A stretch of DNA of 64,000 bases from contig WGMR01000006.1 of the NCBI GenBank assembly GCA_016124955.1, forward strand, positions 186,001-250,000, read 5' to 3'. Below, in pieces: positions 9,305-19,892 of this stretch. This DNA is from Alphaproteobacteria bacterium (lineage in GTDB: Bacteria > Pseudomonadota > Alphaproteobacteria > UBA9219 > RFNS01). Position 1 is the first letter of the stretch; every line of letters begins with the position of its first letter. The notes beneath the pieces were generated by a model. The model searched no databases, was not told the DNA's origin, and worked only from the letters and a program-made list of their open reading frames with translations. Made by a program: the position numbers and the translations under genes.

Positions 9305-10507
9305 ATGACAACGCCCATGGATACCACGCCCGTACCAACGCAGCCCGCCGCCCAGGATGGCCGGCAAAACCTGATCGGCCTTTCGATGGACGAGCTGAAG
9401 GATGCGCTTGTCGCGCGCGGGCTTGAGCCGTTCCGCGCCAAGCAGGTCTGGTCATGGATGTATTGCTGGGGCGTGCAGGATTTCGAACAGATGACGACGC
9501 TGGCCAAACCCGCCCGCAAGGCGCTGGCGGAGCATTTCAGCATCGCGCGCCCGGGCATCACGCAAGACCAGCAATCGACCGACGGCACCCGCAAATGGCT
9601 TTTGCGCATGCCGGACGGGCAGGAAGTCGAAACCGTCCATATTCCCGAAGCGGACCGCGGCGCGCTGTGCGTTTCCAGCCAGGTCGGGTGTACGCTGACC
9701 TGCCGTTTTTGCCACACCGGCACGCAACGGCTTGTGCGCAACCTTACCTCGGCCGAAATTGTGGGCCAGATCATGCTGGCGCGCGATTGCCTCGGGGAAT
9801 GGCCTTCGACGAAGGACGAGCGCATGCTTTCCAACATCGTTATGATGGGTATGGGCGAGCCGCTGTACAATTACGACAGCGTCGCCAAAGCGCTCAAAAT
9901 CGCGATGCATGGCGAAGGCATCGCCATATCCAAGCGACGTATCACGCTTTCCACATCCGGCGTCGTGCCGATGATCGAGCGTTGCGGGGCTGAGCTGAAT
10001 GTCAATCTCGCGGTCAGCCTGCATGCGGTGACGGACGAGCTGCGCGACAAAATCATCCCGCTTAACCGCAAATACCCGCTGGCCGAGCTGATGGAAGCCT
10101 GCCGTAACTATCCCGGCCTTACCAATGCGCGCCGCATCACTTTTGAATATGTGATGCTGAAGGGCGTGAACGATAGCGACGCCGATGCGCGGGCACTCGT
10201 AAAACTTTTGGCCGGCATCCCGTCCAAGGTGAACCTTATCCCCCTCAACGCATGGCCCGGTGCGCCGTTCGAATGTTCAGACGACGCGCGCATCCAGCGT
10301 TTTGGCGATATCGTTAACGCCGCCGGCTATGCCAGCCCGGTGCGCACGCCGCGCGGGCGCGATATTCTGGCCGCCTGCGGGCAGCTAAAATCGGCCAGTG
10401 TGCGCGTTTCGGCCGCCGAGCGCGCGGCGATCGAAAAAATCATCGCCGAAAAAGACAGGGCGCAGGGGCTGGCGCTCGCGGCGGCGGAAGGCGGCGCGGC
10501 ATGCTGA
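9305..10507 (+). CDS. rlmN: 23S rRNA (adenine2503-C2)-methyltransferase, radical SAM
   Basis: The protein has 400 residues. RlmN methylates C2 of A2503 in 23S rRNA (and A37 of some tRNAs). The radical-SAM cluster motif CTLTCRFC has C129, C133 and C136. The methyl-accepting cysteines correspond to C122 in LCVSSQVGC and the C-terminal Cys in [21 protein letters not shown] and [14 protein letters not shown] are further family blocks. The frame overlaps the next gene by 7 bp, so the two are probably translationally coupled. Confidence 0.96.
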   Translation: MTTPMDTTPVPTQPAAQDGRQNLIGLSMDELKDALVARGLEPFRAKQVWSWMYCWGVQDFEQMTTLAKPARKALAEHFSIARPGITQDQQSTDGTRKWLLRMPDGQEVETVHIPEADRGALCVSSQVGCTLTCRFCHTGTQRLVRNLTSAEIVGQIMLARDCLGEWPSTKDERMLSNIVMMGMGEPLYNYDSVAKALKIAMHGEGIAISKRRITLSTSGVVPMIERCGAELNVNLAVSLHAVTDELRDKIIPLNRKYPLAELMEACRNYPGLTNARRITFEYVMLKGVNDSDADARALVKLLAGIPSKVNLIPLNAWPGAPFECSDDARIQRFGDIVNAAGYASPVRTPRGRDILAACGQLKSASVRVSAAERAAIEKIIAEKDRAQGLALAAAEGGAAC

Positions 10508-11220
10508 TCGTCTGGGATATCGATGGCACCTTGCTCGATAGCTACCCGCATTACGAAAGCGCCGCGCGCGCGCACTGCGCCGCGAACAACCTGAAATTCC
10601 CCGATCCGGCCCTGCTGAAACGCGGTTTCGGCCACCCGCAATGGTTCGATTACGGCTGGCCCGGCACGCATGCGCAACAAAACGAGATCAGGCGCGGTTT
10701 TTATGAACGCCTGCACGCACTTGACGCATTGCCGGAAACGCCGGTCAGGCTTTTTCCCGGCATTCCGCAAACGCTCGCACGCCTCACCGAAGCGGGGCAT
10801 CGCCATGCCATCATCACCAGCCGCCCGGATGCGCCGCTAATGCACGTTTTGCGGCGCGAACAGATGCAGGATCACTTCGCCTGCATCCTCGCCGACGAAA
10901 GCCGCAAACCGCTTGGCCTGAGAAGCAAACCATTCCCCGATCAGTTAAACTACGTCATGCAGCAGCTTGACGCCAAGCCGTTTGAAACCGTGATGGTGGG
11001 CGATACGGAAATGGATGTGGCGATGGGCCGCGGCGCCGGCACCGTTGCGGTGGGCGTGCAATGGGGCACGCATGATAACGATGTTTTGCGTGCCGCCGGC
11101 GCGCATTTTCTGCCAGCGACGCAGGACGAATTGTGCGCCATCATCGCCGAATTGCATGCGGGGCACTTGCCCTCCGATATGTCCTCCATCACTCCGCCCG
11201 TTTATCCGCAACCGCAATGA
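10501..11220 (+). CDS. HAD-family hydrolase, phosphoglycolate-phosphatase-like
   Basis: The protein has 239 residues with the HAD nucleophile motif DIDGTLLDS at the very N-terminus, motif II IITSR in the middle, and [16 protein letters not shown] as motif IV. The region between motifs I and II is a helical cap of class C1, as in Gph and beta-phosphoglucomutase. Substrate cannot be read from the sequence. It overlaps the end of rlmN (start codon inside the last codons), and its own stop overlaps the ATG of the next small gene (ATGA). Confidence 0.88.
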   Translation: MLIVWDIDGTLLDSYPHYESAARAHCAANNLKFPDPALLKRGFGHPQWFDYGWPGTHAQQNEIRRGFYERLHALDALPETPVRLFPGIPQTLARLTEAGHRHAIITSRPDAPLMHVLRREQMQDHFACILADESRKPLGLRSKPFPDQLNYVMQQLDAKPFETVMVGDTEMDVAMGRGAGTVAVGVQWGTHDNDVLRAAGAHFLPATQDELCAIIAELHAGHLPSDMSSITPPVYPQPQ

Positions 11221-11468
11221 ACGCTTTTCTCCAACATCCAGTCACCGGGGCGCTTCTGTTCTGCGCGCTTTCGCTCTGGCCGTTGATGCGGATATTCCGG
11301 CGCGTGGGGCTACGGCCCGCCTGGGGATTGCTGATATTCGCCAACCTGCTGCTGCCGTTCCTCGGCATTGTGCTGGTGGCGGGTACGCTCGGTCACCGCG
11401 CATGGCCGCGCATCCCCAAAATCCCCCGCCCGGCAAAGCCGAACAAAAAAGACTGGAGCGCGGCATGA
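11217..11468 (+). CDS. Small membrane protein, first of a paralogous pair
   Basis: The protein has 83 residues with two hydrophobic segments separated by a short basic loop (RIFRRVGLRPAW), ending in a Lys/Pro-rich tail. The start ATG overlaps the HAD gene's TGA as ATGA and the end overlaps the next ORF, which argues for a real translated gene in an operon. It shares the pattern RxGxxPxWxLLI...LxxxAHxxWP with its neighbour. I do not recognise a named family; it faintly recalls small two-helix proteins with a G(R/K)PxWxxLI loop. Confidence 0.7.
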   Translation: MNAFLQHPVTGALLFCALSLWPLMRIFRRVGLRPAWGLLIFANLLLPFLGIVLVAGTLGHRAWPRIPKIPRPAKPNKKDWSAA

Positions 11469-11704
11469 TCGAGCTGCTCGATACGCTGCATGCGCCAACC
11501 GCATGGTTCTTCACGCTGCCGCCTTGGGCCGCCTTCACCCTGCTCGGCGTGATGATGACCTATGCAATCGGGCTGGCGGGTTTTATCCTCGCGCGCATGG
11601 GCATCAAACCGCTTTGGGCGCTGCTTATACTCGTGCCGTTCGCAAACGTAACCATGTTGTGGGTGCTGGCTCACAAAAAGTGGCCTGCCGAGCAAATCAG
11701 CTAA
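11465..11704 (+). CDS. Small membrane protein, second of a paralogous pair
   Basis: The protein has 79 residues and two predicted membrane helices. The loop [17 protein letters not shown] and the tail [11 protein letters not shown] parallel the RRVGLRPAWGLLIFANL and TLGHRAWP of the preceding gene, indicating tandem duplication followed by divergence. Start overlaps the preceding stop (ATGA type). The 3' end overlaps the end of parC on the opposite strand by 8 bp, so transcription converges here without room for a separate terminator. Function unknown. Confidence 0.7.
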   Translation: MIELLDTLHAPTAWFFTLPPWAAFTLLGVMMTYAIGLAGFILARMGIKPLWALLILVPFANVTMLWVLAHKKWPAEQIS

Positions 11705-13958
11705 ACTTGTTGCTGCGCGCGAAACCCGTCGGCGCAATGCGGCCCGCTTGCGCGCGCTCGCCCAGCCATGCGCGCAAATCAGCTTCGGTGCGCGTCTTAT
11801 CGCCCGCCTGCCAGCTAAGGCCTTCCTTCAGCGTAATACATTTCACGTCCGATAGCGCGCCATCCTTGTATTTCTGCAAGATCACGCCGCGCCCGCGCGC
11901 CATTTCCGGCAATTGCTCAAGCGGGAACACAAGCAGTTTGCGGTTGGTGCCGATCGCGGCGATATGATCGCCTTCCACAGGGGCGCATGCCGCAGCCTGC
12001 GCGCCGGCGCCGACATTCAGCACCTGCTTGCCGTTCTTGGTTTGCGCAAGCACGTCATCGATTGAAACGATAAAACCGCGGCCATCGCTTGAAGCAACCA
12101 CCAGTTTTTGCCCTTGCCGGTATTTAAACAGCGCCACGATTTCGGCTTCCTGCGGCATTTCCACCATCAGACGCACGGGTTCGCCCAAACCCCTGCCGCC
12201 CGGTAGCTTATCGACGCCAAGCGTATAAAAACGCCCGTTACCCGCGAGCATGAGCATCTTGTCGGTGGTTTCGGCATTGATAACGAAGCGTTCCTCGTCA
12301 CCCTCCTTGTATTTCACGGCGCCGCGCGCCGCCTTGTCTTCGGCGACATGCCCCTTCATCGCGCGCAACCATCCCTTGGCCGAACAAATAACCGTGACGT
12401 TTTCGCGTATGATCACGGCTTCCACCGGCACCAATATCTCGGGCGGCGCGTCCGCAATTTCGGTGCGGCGCGCGCCAAGCGGCGTGGTTTTGGCAAAGGT
12501 TTTCTTGAGCGCACCGACCTCATCTTCAATAGCCTGCCAGCGGGCCTTTTCGTCTTTCAACAATTTCTTCAGCGCCGCACGCTCGCCCTGCAAATCCTTT
12601 TCTTCGCGCCTGATTTCCATTTCCTCAAGCTTGCGCAAGCTGCGCAGCCGCATATTCAAAATCGCTTCCGCCTGCATTTCGGAAAGCTTGAAGGCCTTGA
12701 TCAGTGCAGGCTTGGGTTCGTCTTCGCGCCGGATGATTTTGATGACCCTATCAATATCGAGATAGACGATCAGATAGCCGGCAAGAATTTCAAGCCTCTG
12801 TTCGATATGCCCGAGCCGGTAGCGCGAGCGGCGCTCCAGCACTTCCATGCGGTGATCCAGCCATGCGCGCAAAACTTCGCGCAAATTCATCACGCGCGGC
12901 ACGCAATCCTTATCGAGCACGTTGAGGTTAAGTGCGAAGCGGCTTTCCAGTTCGGTTTGCCGGTACAGCGATTCCATCAGCACCTTGGGATCGACGTTGC
13001 GGCTTTTCGGCACCAGCACAAGCCTTATGTCGTCGGCCGATTCGTCCCGCACGTCATCAAGCAACGGCAGTTTCTTGTCGTTCAGCAATTCGGCGATTTT
13101 TTCGATCAGCCGCGCTTTCTGCACCTGGTAGGGAATTTCGGTGACAACAACCTGCCACATGCCCTGCTTCAGATCCTCAACTTCATACTTCGCGCGCACG
13201 CGGAAGGCGCCGCGCCCGGTTTTATAGGCTTCCGTCACGGCTTCGCGCGATTCCACCAGAATGCCGCCGGTGGGAAAATCGGGCCCCGGTACAAAACCCG
13301 CAAGCTTGTCGAACCCGGCATTGGGATAATGGATAAGGTGTTTCAACGCATCGCACAGCTCGGCCACATTATGCGGGGGAATGGATGTCGCCATGCCGAC
13401 CGCAATCCCGGCCGAACCGTTGGCAAGCAGGTTCGGAAAGGCAGAAGGCAGCACGGCGGGTTCCATACCGCTGCCGTCATAAGTGGGGCGGAAATCGATC
13501 GCGTCGTCGTCGATCCCTTCCAGCAAAAGCCACGCCACTTCCGTCAAACGCGCTTCGGTGTAGCGCATGGCGGCGGCGTTATCGCCATCGATATTGCCGA
13601 AATTGCCCTGCCCGTCGATCAACGGGTAACGCTGCGCAAAGTCCTGCGCCATGCGCACAAGCGCGTCATACACCGCCGTATCGCCGTGCGGATGGAATTT
13701 GCCGATCACATCGCCCACAACGCGCGCCGATTTTTTCGGCGGCAATCTGGGTTCGAGCTTCAGTTCGCGCATCGCGAACATCAGCCGCCTGTGCACCGGC
13801 TTCAGCCCGTCGCGCACATCGGGAAGCGAGCGCGACATGATGGTCGAAAGCGCATAGGACAGATAGCGTTCCGAAAGCGCGTCGGCCAGCTTCTTGTCGC
13901 TTATGGGCGCGGCGGGCGGCGGTGTTTTGGTTTTACGGGCTGCGGTTTTCTTGGGCAT
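11697..13958 (-). CDS. parC: DNA topoisomerase IV subunit A
   Basis: The protein has 753 residues. ParC is the DNA-cleaving subunit of topoisomerase IV, which decatenates sister chromosomes with ParE. The N-terminal breakage-reunion domain has [13 protein letters not shown], the quinolone-pocket region [13 protein letters not shown], and the catalytic tyrosine Y133 in [11 protein letters not shown]. At the positions matching E. coli ParC S80/E84 it has T94/D98. The length and the short C-terminal beta-pinwheel region fit ParC better than GyrA. The N-terminus carries a Lys/Thr/Pro-rich extension of about 20 residues. parE is not in the window. Confidence 0.93.
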   Translation of the reverse strand: MPKKTAARKTKTPPPAAPISDKKLADALSERYLSYALSTIMSRSLPDVRDGLKPVHRRLMFAMRELKLEPRLPPKKSARVVGDVIGKFHPHGDTAVYDALVRMAQDFAQRYPLIDGQGNFGNIDGDNAAAMRYTEARLTEVAWLLLEGIDDDAIDFRPTYDGSGMEPAVLPSAFPNLLANGSAGIAVGMATSIPPHNVAELCDALKHLIHYPNAGFDKLAGFVPGPDFPTGGILVESREAVTEAYKTGRGAFRVRAKYEVEDLKQGMWQVVVTEIPYQVQKARLIEKIAELLNDKKLPLLDDVRDESADDIRLVLVPKSRNVDPKVLMESLYRQTELESRFALNLNVLDKDCVPRVMNLREVLRAWLDHRMEVLERRSRYRLGHIEQRLEILAGYLIVYLDIDRVIKIIRREDEPKPALIKAFKLSEMQAEAILNMRLRSLRKLEEMEIRREEKDLQGERAALKKLLKDEKARWQAIEDEVGALKKTFAKTTPLGARRTEIADAPPEILVPVEAVIIRENVTVICSAKGWLRAMKGHVAEDKAARGAVKYKEGDEERFVINAETTDKMLMLAGNGRFYTLGVDKLPGGRGLGEPVRLMVEMPQEAEIVALFKYRQGQKLVVASSDGRGFIVSIDDVLAQTKNGKQVLNVGAGAQAAACAPVEGDHIAAIGTNRKLLVFPLEQLPEMARGRGVILQKYKDGALSDVKCITLKEGLSWQAGDKTRTEADLRAWLGERAQAGRIAPTGFARSNKFS

Positions 13959-14008
13959 GAATCACATATGTTTTGATGCGGCTGGTGTGACAGGCGGGCG
14001 CAAAAAGG

Positions 14009-14767
14009 TCAAGCCGTCGCGCGGTTATCGCCGGCGCGCCGCTCCAGCACATCGGCCAGCCTTTGCCTTGCGGCGGGCAGCGCGCCTGCGCGGGGCGCAT
14101 GGTCCGCCTGCCCTTTTTGCGCAAACACATGGCGCAAAAGAAAATGCCCGGTGAGCGCAAGGCCTTGCAGCACTTCTTGCGGTTCCCACCCGGCTTCGCC
14201 GAGCAAAAAGGGAGGCAGCATCAAAAGCCTTTCGCGGTAGGCGGCGCCTGCGCCTTGCGAAACTGCCCGCCCCGTGCGCGGGCTGACATACGCAAGGTTG
14301 ACGGCCGTTCCCTCCACCGCGCAGCGCGTGAGATCGAGCCCGTAGCCGAGCGCGGCGAGCAGCCCCAGTTCCCATTTCACATAAGCCGCGCCCCAGAGCG
14401 CGGAATCCTCGAGCGCCAAAAGCGCCAGCAGCGCGCCATAGACATGCGGCAAGGGTTGCCGTTCGGGCAGCGCGGCATCGGTCATCGCGCAGGCGCTTGA
14501 AATGGCAGCGAGCGCGAAGGCATCGTCGAACCATTGCGCGCCGCAGGTGGCAAGCAGATCGAGCGAGTAGTTGCCCAGATGTTCGGGCAGCCGTGCGCGC
14601 CAGCGCGCGCGCACATGGTTGCCGGGTTGCAGCAAGCCTTTTGCCTTCTGCCCGCCCGGCATAAGACCGGCATGGCGGCCATGGTCCGCCGTCAGCAGCA
14701 TGACGATCGTGGCATGTTCGCCATGCGCCCGCGCGCCAAGCACAATACCTTCATCAAGCCATTCCAT
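14009..14767 (-). CDS. recO: DNA repair protein RecO
   Basis: The protein has 252 residues. RecO helps RecR load RecA on SSB-coated DNA in the RecFOR pathway. It begins MEWLDEGIVLGARAHGEHA, typical of the N-terminal OB fold, followed by LTADHGRHAGLMPGG and an all-helical C-terminal part (PHVYGALLALLALEDS, KWELGLLAALGYGLDL). It lies 50 bp upstream of parC on the same strand and may share its transcript; its promoter should lie in the 100-bp gap to the divergent DUF305 gene. Confidence 0.93.
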   Translation of the reverse strand: MEWLDEGIVLGARAHGEHATIVMLLTADHGRHAGLMPGGQKAKGLLQPGNHVRARWRARLPEHLGNYSLDLLATCGAQWFDDAFALAAISSACAMTDAALPERQPLPHVYGALLALLALEDSALWGAAYVKWELGLLAALGYGLDLTRCAVEGTAVNLAYVSPRTGRAVSQGAGAAYRERLLMLPPFLLGEAGWEPQEVLQGLALTGHFLLRHVFAQKGQADHAPRAGALPAARQRLADVLERRAGDNRATA

Positions 14768-14866
14768 GGCAATTCCCGGGCGGTTGCATGATGACGGGGC
14801 AGGGCGGTATCTTCATGCCCTAGAATCTAGCGCCCCCGCCCCCCATGATGCAAAGGAGAAATCAGC

Positions 14867-15337
14867 ATGCCCATTATCCGCGCCTGTTCCCTCGCCGCCG
14901 CAATTCTACTGTTCACAGCCGTCAGCCCCGCCGCCGCCTGCATGCATGCGCAAAGCCGGTCATGCATCGTCGGCAAAATCAGCAATTGCAGCGGCGCCGC
15001 CTATGTCCAGAGCGGGCCGGAGGCCGCCCCGGCGAAAATGCCTGCACCTTCCACCAAGGCCTATATTGAATCGAACATGAAAATGCATCACGGCATGGCC
15101 ATCCCGTTCAGCGGCGATGCGGATGTGGATTTCGTGCGCGGCATGATCCCCCACCATGAAGGCGCGGTCGATATGGCCAAAATCGTGCTGGAATACGGCC
15201 AAGACAAAAAAATCCGCAAGCTTGCCCAAGGCATCATCAAGGCGCAGGAGCGGGAGATTAAAATGATGAACCAATGGCTTGCGGCCCATGCCGTGCCAGT
15301 GCAACCGGGTACGATGAACCCCGCACATCATCACTAG
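14867..15337 (+). CDS. DUF305 family secreted protein
   Basis: The protein has 156 residues with a signal peptide. The mature N-terminus holds several cysteines (CMHAQSRSC, SNC), and the C-terminal half has the DUF305 signature FVRGMIPHHEGAVDMAKIVL with EREIKMMNQWL. DUF305 proteins are four-helix, ferritin-like periplasmic proteins; characterised relatives bind copper through Met/His clusters. The MKMHHGMAI stretch and the terminal HHH fit metal binding. A good ribosome site (AAAGGAG) precedes ATG 14867. It stands alone between recO and a histidine kinase gene that reads towards it. Confidence 0.85.
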   Translation: MPIIRACSLAAAILLFTAVSPAAACMHAQSRSCIVGKISNCSGAAYVQSGPEAAPAKMPAPSTKAYIESNMKMHHGMAIPFSGDADVDFVRGMIPHHEGAVDMAKIVLEYGQDKKIRKLAQGIIKAQEREIKMMNQWLAAHAVPVQPGTMNPAHHH

Positions 15338-15342
15338 GACAT

Positions 15343-17532
15343 TTACATTTCCGGCTCTTTTTCCGGTTCTTCCGGCGGCGCGGCGGCCACGGTTCTTGCC
15401 TCCGCGGTCACGGGCTGCAACCGGTCCTTGGGGATGATCACGGTCACGGTGGTGCCGATGCCGAGCTGGCTTTGAACGTCAAGAATACCGCCATGCAGCT
15501 CGACCAGTGCCTTGGTGAGCGGTAATCCAAGTCCCGTGCCTTGCGTCTTGCGGCTGAGCGCGCTTTCGATCTGACCGAAGGGCGCGAGCGCGAGCGGGAT
15601 ATCTTCGGGCGCCATGCCGATCCCGGTATCTTCGATCGTGATGCAAAGCCGCCCCTTGCCGTCCATGCCCGCCGTAAGCGTCACGGCGCCGCCTTCGGGC
15701 GTGAATTTGATGGCGTTGGTCAGAAGGTTGGTCATTACCTGCTTGAGCGCACGCTCTTCCGCCCTTACATGCGGCAAATCTTTCGGCACGCGCGTGCTCA
15801 TGCGCAAACGGTGGGATTTGGCGCGCGCAGCCACCAGCCGCACGCAGGCATGCACAACCTTTTCCATATCCACAACGGTTTCGGAAAGCGCGCGCTTGCC
15901 CGCCTCGATCTTCGACATATCAAGGATGTCGTTGATCAGGGAAAGCAGCAATTCGCCGCTGTCATAAATATCCTTGGCGTATTCCACATATTGCGGCTGC
16001 CCCACCTGCCCGAACAGCTGGTCCTTGATGATTTCGGAAAAGCCGATGATGGCGTTAAGCGGCGTGCGCAGTTCGTGGCTCATATTCGCAAGAAACTCCG
16101 ATTTACTGCGGTTCGCGAAATCGGCCTGCTCCTTGGCGGCGATAAGGCCCAGCTCGGCCTGCCGGCGTTCGGTCACGTCATACATGGTGCATTCGTAGTA
16201 ATTCACTTGCCCGGCCTGGTCGCGCACCACGTGGCCGCTCATATTTACCCAGATGATCTTGTGATCCTTGGTAAAAAGCGCAATTTCGTGGTCGCGCTGG
16301 TTGCTTTCGCGCAGGCGCGTAAACCACGCGGCGCGCGCCTCCATGTCCACGAACAGCTTGCCGCGCAAATCGGGCTGCTCGGTCAGAATATCGGGCGGAT
16401 CAAGGTACCCAAGCGTCCGCGCCGCGGTTTTGTTGGCGTTCAGCCATTCGCCGTTGGCGGCGATCTGCACGATGCCGATGCCGGCATTCTCGAAAATATT
16501 GCGGTATTTGTGTTCGCTGTCGCGCAGCGCCCGCGCCATGCGCTCTTCGTCCACGATCTTGCGGTTCAGCTCGTCATTGGCGCGCTGCAGTGAAAGCGCG
16601 AGGTCGGCCACCGTTACGCTGCGCGTGCGCAGCGTGCGGATATAGACCATGGTGGCGATGGTCAGAAAACCGCCGATCAGCAATACAAGATAGGGCAAAA
16701 CCAGCACGGCGGCATAGTTGCCGCGCGGCTGCGCCGTATAATCGACCGCCCAGATCCTGTCGTTGAGCCGAATGATATCGTGGCCCGCCTGTTCCTCACC
16801 CAGCCAACGATGGTCCATCACCGGGCGACCGAGCAAAAAGAACGGGGTTTTGTTGAAATCCGGGTTTTCGATTGCGGCAAAGCTGGTCAGCACATCGTCG
16901 CGCACAAGCACGCCGATTGCCTCGAACAGCGGCGCGACCGGCGTTACGCTCAGGATATAACTATCCTGTTGTCGCGCGATCGCAAGCGCCACGAATAATA
17001 CATTGCCGTTATGCGCGCTGATCGTATCGCCGGGCAAAATCGCCGAGCTGATGCTTTTGGTCTCCCGCGTATGCTCCAGCAATGCTTCAAGCTTCGTGAC
17101 GGACGCAAGCAATTGCTGGTCGTTGAGGCGGAAATCTTTGTCAAGGATACTGCGCTCGATCACCATGCGGCCTTCGTGCACAATGATTTTGTATAAACCC
17201 GCTATCGCCAGCGCGTCGATGTTCAGCCGTTCGGTGAATTCCCGGATTTCCTCCTGCTGCAAATCGGGTTTGAGCCGGTAGGCGCCCGCGAGCGCGCTGA
17301 CAACATCCTGCGTCGCATGCACTTCGCGCTGCAGGCTGTCGATTGCCTTGAGCGCGGGCTTTTCAAGCTGGCGCGCGATAAACCAGTTGATCTCGCTGCG
17401 CACGAAATAGAAAAACCCGCTCGACGCCGCAGTGCCTACAATGATCACGCCGATCATCAGCCAGAAGTTTTTCGACTTCGGCAGGCTGAACAGCCAATTG
17501 ACCCAGCTTTTGATGGCGATGTGGCTAACCAA
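15343..17532 (-). CDS. Membrane-bound hybrid-less sensor histidine kinase (CHASE-like, PAS, HisKA, HATPase)
   Basis: The protein has 729 residues. A first membrane helix (about 22-45) and a second near residue 285 bracket a periplasmic region resembling CHASE sensors. A coiled stretch and a PAS domain follow ([15 protein letters not shown] onward), then HisKA with phospho-acceptor H486 in [16 protein letters not shown], then HATPase_c with N box [15 protein letters not shown]1 EDTGIGM and G2 GTGLGLPL. It would autophosphorylate in response to an unknown ligand and pass phosphate to a response regulator. No receiver domain or adjacent regulator is present, so it is an orphan kinase here. Confidence 0.92.
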   Translation of the reverse strand: MVSHIAIKSWVNWLFSLPKSKNFWLMIGVIIVGTAASSGFFYFVRSEINWFIARQLEKPALKAIDSLQREVHATQDVVSALAGAYRLKPDLQQEEIREFTERLNIDALAIAGLYKIIVHEGRMVIERSILDKDFRLNDQQLLASVTKLEALLEHTRETKSISSAILPGDTISAHNGNVLFVALAIARQQDSYILSVTPVAPLFEAIGVLVRDDVLTSFAAIENPDFNKTPFFLLGRPVMDHRWLGEEQAGHDIIRLNDRIWAVDYTAQPRGNYAAVLVLPYLVLLIGGFLTIATMVYIRTLRTRSVTVADLALSLQRANDELNRKIVDEERMARALRDSEHKYRNIFENAGIGIVQIAANGEWLNANKTAARTLGYLDPPDILTEQPDLRGKLFVDMEARAAWFTRLRESNQRDHEIALFTKDHKIIWVNMSGHVVRDQAGQVNYYECTMYDVTERRQAELGLIAAKEQADFANRSKSEFLANMSHELRTPLNAIIGFSEIIKDQLFGQVGQPQYVEYAKDIYDSGELLLSLINDILDMSKIEAGKRALSETVVDMEKVVHACVRLVAARAKSHRLRMSTRVPKDLPHVRAEERALKQVMTNLLTNAIKFTPEGGAVTLTAGMDGKGRLCITIEDTGIGMAPEDIPLALAPFGQIESALSRKTQGTGLGLPLTKALVELHGGILDVQSQLGIGTTVTVIIPKDRLQPVTAEARTVAAAPPEEPEKEPEM

Positions 17533-17784
17533 ATGATGCGGCCCTTTTGCAGCGGAAGGATATGCGGGGCTTCAAGGTTAAAATTGTCCGCTGTTGATAC
17601 CTAAAAAGCCGTTAACTTATTGATCGGTGATGGTATTCGCCGTATTGCAGCATTTGTTCCGGTTAAGAAAAAATGCGTGGAAAACGTGGATTCCCGGGCA
17701 TTTTCTTAACTTTTTATTATAATTTTTGATAAATGCTTAACTTACAGAATTTAGTTAATTAGTTACGTATGAAAGGTACTTCAA
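17533..17784. other. AT-rich divergent promoter region
   Basis: About 250 bp lie between the minus-strand histidine kinase and the plus-strand pentapeptide-repeat gene. The half nearer the pentapeptide gene is very AT-rich. It contains a perfect TATAAT at 17718-17723, but I find no matching -35 at 16-18 bp. Several TTAA words occur, but none are spaced as a CtrA box (TTAA-N7-TTAA). Confidence 0.4.
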
Positions 17785-19146
17785 ATGGACGAAGAGCAGC
17801 AGTTAAAACGCCCCTCCCTGGAAGACGTTTATCACATCGTTGAAAAGCACCAAGCCTACCGAAGGCTGCAACGCGGCGGAGCGCGGGCGAACCTGAAGCT
17901 GATGGATCTTTCCTACTACGATCTCAGCGGCATCGATCTTTCAGAAGCGGATTTCAGCGGCTCCAAACTTTCCAACGCGCGGCTATCCGGCTCCAGCCTC
18001 GCAGGCGCCAACCTTTACGGCGTCGATCTTGAAAAGGCCGATATGATGCGCACCGATCTCAGCAAAGCCGATATGCGCGGCTCGGTGCTGCGCGGCGCCA
18101 AGATGAATTACGCCAAACTCATCCAGGCGGATTTGCGCGACGGCACACTGGTGCGATGGAACAAGAAAGGCGAGGTGGATTGGAGCGCGGCCAAGGCGCG
18201 GCGCGCGCCCGTCAACCCCGATGACCTGACAACCGCACATGGCGCGCAGCTGGAAGGTGCACGGATTTCCGGCAACTTCACGGTGCAAACCGATCTGACC
18301 GGCGCGGTGCTGCGCGGCGCGAAGATGGAGAAAGTGATGCTCAACAACGCCAACCTTACCGGCGTGGATTTGCGCGATGCCGACATGGCGGGCGCAAACC
18401 TGGCCGGGGCGGAGCTGCGCGGCGCCAACATGCTGCGCGCGCATCTTGAAAAAGCCATCCTTGATGAAGCCAAGATGATCGGCACCATCCTTGATAGCGA
18501 ACAGCTGGCGCACGCTTCGGCCAAGAATATCGTGGTCGCGAAAACGATACGCGAGCTGGGCGAAACGGTCGAACAGCTTTTGTCGCAACATAAGGAATGG
18601 ATCGAAACCAACGGCAAGCGAGGCAGGCGGCTCGATCTCGGCGGGATCGATCTTAGCGAACAGAACCTGAAGGGCCGCAACCTTGCGGGCGCGCTGCTTT
18701 CGGGCGCCAAGCTGGGCAAGGCGAACCTGCGCGATGCCTGCATGGTGATGGCCGATTTTTCGTACGCCGATTTGCGTAACGCGGATCTGCGGGGGGCCGA
18801 TCTGCGCGGCATCAAGCTTGAGCGCGCGACACTCACGAACGCCCTTCTGGCGGGCGCGCGGCTCAACATGCTGCAGATCATCGGCTCGCGCGAACTGGAA
18901 TGCCGGGCACAGCTTCCCTATGCCTGGCTCGATGGCGCCAACCTCGCCGGCGCCGATTTGCGCAAGGCGAACCTGATCGGGGCCGATCTTTCCGGCGCCA
19001 ATCTGCGCAACGCCTGTCTTGCTTCGGCCGATCTGACCTTCGGCAACCTTACGGGCGCCGACATCACCGATGCCGATATCGAAGGCACGGAAATGGGCAG
19101 CGCAAAGCTTGTGAACGTCACGGGCTATACGAAGCCAAAGGGCTAG
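17785..19146 (+). CDS. Pentapeptide-repeat protein
   Basis: The protein has 453 residues, most of it tandem A(D/N)LxX repeats. One block covers about residues 50-125 and a second about 150-230. A non-repeat linker (about 235-285, partly helical: IRELGETVEQLLSQHKEW) is followed by a third long block to the C-terminus. Such repeats fold as right-handed quadrilateral beta-helices. Some (Qnr, MfpA) mimic DNA and protect gyrase, but most have no known function, and the linker and length do not match Qnr. No signal peptide is seen. It is monocistronic, with an AT-rich upstream region. Confidence 0.9.
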   Translation: MDEEQQLKRPSLEDVYHIVEKHQAYRRLQRGGARANLKLMDLSYYDLSGIDLSEADFSGSKLSNARLSGSSLAGANLYGVDLEKADMMRTDLSKADMRGSVLRGAKMNYAKLIQADLRDGTLVRWNKKGEVDWSAAKARRAPVNPDDLTTAHGAQLEGARISGNFTVQTDLTGAVLRGAKMEKVMLNNANLTGVDLRDADMAGANLAGAELRGANMLRAHLEKAILDEAKMIGTILDSEQLAHASAKNIVVAKTIRELGETVEQLLSQHKEWIETNGKRGRRLDLGGIDLSEQNLKGRNLAGALLSGAKLGKANLRDACMVMADFSYADLRNADLRGADLRGIKLERATLTNALLAGARLNMLQIIGSRELECRAQLPYAWLDGANLAGADLRKANLIGADLSGANLRNACLASADLTFGNLTGADITDADIEGTEMGSAKLVNVTGYTKPKG

Positions 19147-19274
19147 AACGCCCGCTCCGTCAGCCGCTTGCCGCGATTCGTGGTTAATGCCGCGCACCCG
19201 CATCACAACTGAATACTTTCGGAAAAACCGGTTATTATCGGATCAAGAGCCTTTCATTTTGCAGGATTAAACAT

Positions 19275-19882
19275 ATGAACGTCCCCGACTACGATACGAA
19301 CAAGCCAATCTGGGATTCAGAGAACACCGCCGCCGTTGTCCAGGAAGCCGGAAAAACTTTGCAACGCAGGGCTGTCGAAGCGGACAAAATAATCAGCGAG
19401 CAGGATGCCCGTTTACTCCGCCTGGATATGCGGTCTTGCATATACAACATGCAAAACAATAGCACCGAAGAACTCAACAAAATTGGGCTACGGCAAAAAC
19501 ACGGCTTGCAGAGACCAGCTACGGCGCCGCCAACCAGATGTCCAAGTTTGCGGTTACCATTTCGAGCATGCATTTACATCTATTCGGGGGAAACTATTCA
19601 TCCGGCTTCAACCCCGGCGATGTGATTGGCGCTGAAGTCTTGTATAAAGACGCCTCCAAACAACTCACCGCATGGGCCGATACTCTTGTCAAAGACGGAA
19701 AACTGGAAGCGGCGGCAAGGATGCTGGCCCAGTTTCAATTATATATCAACCAAAACTATGCCGGCATGAGCGTCATGAACCCGCATTTTACGCCAGAGCG
19801 TGAAAGGTTTGAATCGACCTTGAGCAGCCAGCAAAAGCAGGAATTCCAGCGCCATTATACCGCTCACCTGAACGCTGGCTGA
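19275..19882 (+). pseudogene. Unknown gene split by a single-base frameshift
   Basis: Two frames look like one protein. The first (from ATG 19275) reads sensibly to ELNKIG near 19487. Sense then continues in the -1 frame with ATAKTRLAETSYGAANQ into MSKFAVTISSMH and on to the stop at 19882. Restoring one A in the A4 run at 19479-19482 gives a continuous frame of about 202 residues, reading ELNKNWATAKTRLAETSYG at the join. The product would be soluble and helical, without recognised domains. No slippery heptamer is present, so a mutation or an assembly error is likelier than programmed frameshifting. Confidence 0.6.
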
Positions 19883-19892
19883 ATTAGGAAAA

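Noticed and set aside
12348-13976. Plus-strand open frame (542 codons) opposite parC
   Set aside because: Antisense to parC, which has the catalytic tyrosine and quinolone-pocket motifs; composition is typical of a shadow frame.
17585-17770. CtrA binding sites in the TTAA-rich gaps
   Set aside because: TTAA words occur here and near 38.8 and 39.4 kb, but none show the TTAA-N7-TTAA spacing.
19470-19495. Programmed -1 frameshifting as explanation for the split gene
   Set aside because: The sequence around AACAAAATTGGG offers no X-XXY-YYZ slippery heptamer and no obvious stimulatory structure; an indel is simpler.
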